Assembly: GCA_002361615.1 (NCBI GenBank) | Contig: DETK01000008.1 | Coordinates: 1 to 19,044 of the forward strand | Direction: 5' to 3' | From: Bacteroidales bacterium UBA3290 | GTDB taxonomy: Bacteria > Bacteroidota > Bacteroidia > Bacteroidales > UBA932 | Length of the DNA stretch: 19,044 nucleotides | Shown here: positions 18,615 through 19,044 of the stretch, one piece after another | Layout: the number at the start of each line of letters is the position of its first letter | How positions within the stretch are numbered: the first letter of the stretch is position 1 | The notes under the pieces: model-generated | Databases searched by the model: none | Told to the model about the DNA's origin: nothing | The model's input: the letters and a program-made list of their open reading frames with translations, nothing else | Made by a program: the position numbers and the translations under genes

Positions 18615-19044
18615 TACTTCCCGGCTTTTTCTTCCGCTTCGAGACGGCTCTTCAGGTCGGCCAGGTCGGAGATGTCACCGAGGGTGGTCTTCTCGAGGTT
18701 GTCCTTCAGTTTGCGGACGGCCTTCTGGGTCGAGTTGGCCTCGGTCTCTTTCTCACGGGCTTCTTTGCGAGCCTCGTCACGCTTGACTTCTTCGAAAGTA
18801 CGGGTGTGCGAGAGCGTGATCTTCTTGCTGCCCTTGTTGAACTCGGTCACCTTGAAGGGGAGTTTCTCACCTTCCTTGGCGGTGGTACCGTCTTCCTTCA
18901 CCAGGTTGCGGTTCGAGCAGAAGCCCGTCACGCCTTCGGCGAGGGTCACGGTCGCACCCTTGTCGACGATCGCGGTGACCGTACCTTCGTGGACGGAACC
19001 CACGCTGTAGGTGTTCTCGTATTCGTTCCAGGGATTCTCCTCGA
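18614..19044 (-). CDS. rpsA: 30S ribosomal protein S1, C-terminal part (runs off the window)
   Basis: The frame is open to the window edge (19044), so the 5' part is missing. The visible ~142 codons begin in EENPWNEYENTYSVGSVHEG, the linker and first strand of an S1 RNA-binding domain typical of ribosomal protein S1. GTVTAIVDKGATVTLAEGVT and then GEKLPFKVTEFNKGSKKITL complete that OB-fold. The remainder is a charged, probably coiled tail (EEVKRDEARKEAREKETEAN) and a final DISDLADLKSRLEAEEKAGK, as in Bacteroidetes S1. S1 binds mRNA at the 30S subunit and helps start translation. That matters in Bacteroidetes, where Shine-Dalgarno sequences are rarely used. The TAG (18616-18614) shares a base with the rnz GTG, implying coupled translation. 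Confidence 0.93.
   Translation of the reverse strand, partial: EENPWNEYENTYSVGSVHEGTVTAIVDKGATVTLAEGVTGFCSNRNLVKEDGTTAKEGEKLPFKVTEFNKGSKKITLSHTRTFEEVKRDEARKEAREKETEANSTQKAVRKLKDNLEKTTLGDISDLADLKSRLEAEEKAGK

Overview
The window reads as a chromosomal segment from a GC-rich member of the Bacteroidales (Bacteroidota). Three things point there. Bacteroidetes-type -7 boxes (TAnnTTTG) stand before several genes, Shine-Dalgarno sequences are largely absent, and the gene content is typical of the group: SpII lipoproteins, a secreted GH2 enzyme, a DUF5018-like domain on a serine hydrolase, and an S1-RNase Z-S41 peptidase run. I cannot name a genus. Most of the window is GC-rich and densely packed. The first ~2.1 kb is visibly more AT-rich, loosely packed and full of repeats.

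Region 1 (1-2184) is an accessory segment read leftwards. It holds the start of a lipoprotein gene, a small two-helix membrane protein, a 300-codon membrane-anchored protein of unknown function with a doubtful start, and a lipoprotein remnant with an in-frame amber codon. A ~133-bp direct repeat (two copies, ~95% identical), each lying just upstream of a near-identical promoter, flanks the 300-codon gene. The layout is modular (repeat-promoter-gene) and is the least explained part of the window.

Region 2 (2185-4744) has an AlkZ-like winged-helix protein, a secreted cyanophycinase-family (S51) peptidase, and, convergent to these, a two-part protein ending in a FlK-like hotdog thioesterase.

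Region 3 (4751-9738) is a divergent carbohydrate locus. Leftward runs lipoprotein aldose 1-epimerase, then a Tat-exported aldo/keto reductase with two 4Fe-4S motifs, then the thioesterase. Rightward runs a secreted GH2 glycosidase, then a DUF3298-type lipoprotein. The two promoters overlap in a ~50-bp space.

Region 4 (9779-16301) carries cytidine deaminase (cdd), the small SRP RNA (ffs, minus strand), mnmA, a serine-hydrolase lipoprotein, a HI0933-type flavoprotein, a GH73/LysM glucosaminidase and mltG. The genes from mnmA to mltG are separated by 13 nt or overlap by 1-4 nt. The last two both cut peptidoglycan.

Region 5 (16276-19044) is a leftward operon, rpsA (3' end only), rnz and an S41 C-terminal processing protease, with 1- and 4-nt overlaps. 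Its tail overlaps mltG by 26 bp.

The SRP RNA supplies an internal ruler for transcription starts (about 5 nt after the -7 box). On that ruler, at least two protein genes (3259 and 14308) would have almost or fully leaderless mRNAs. I found no tRNA, rRNA, CRISPR array, transposase or phage gene.
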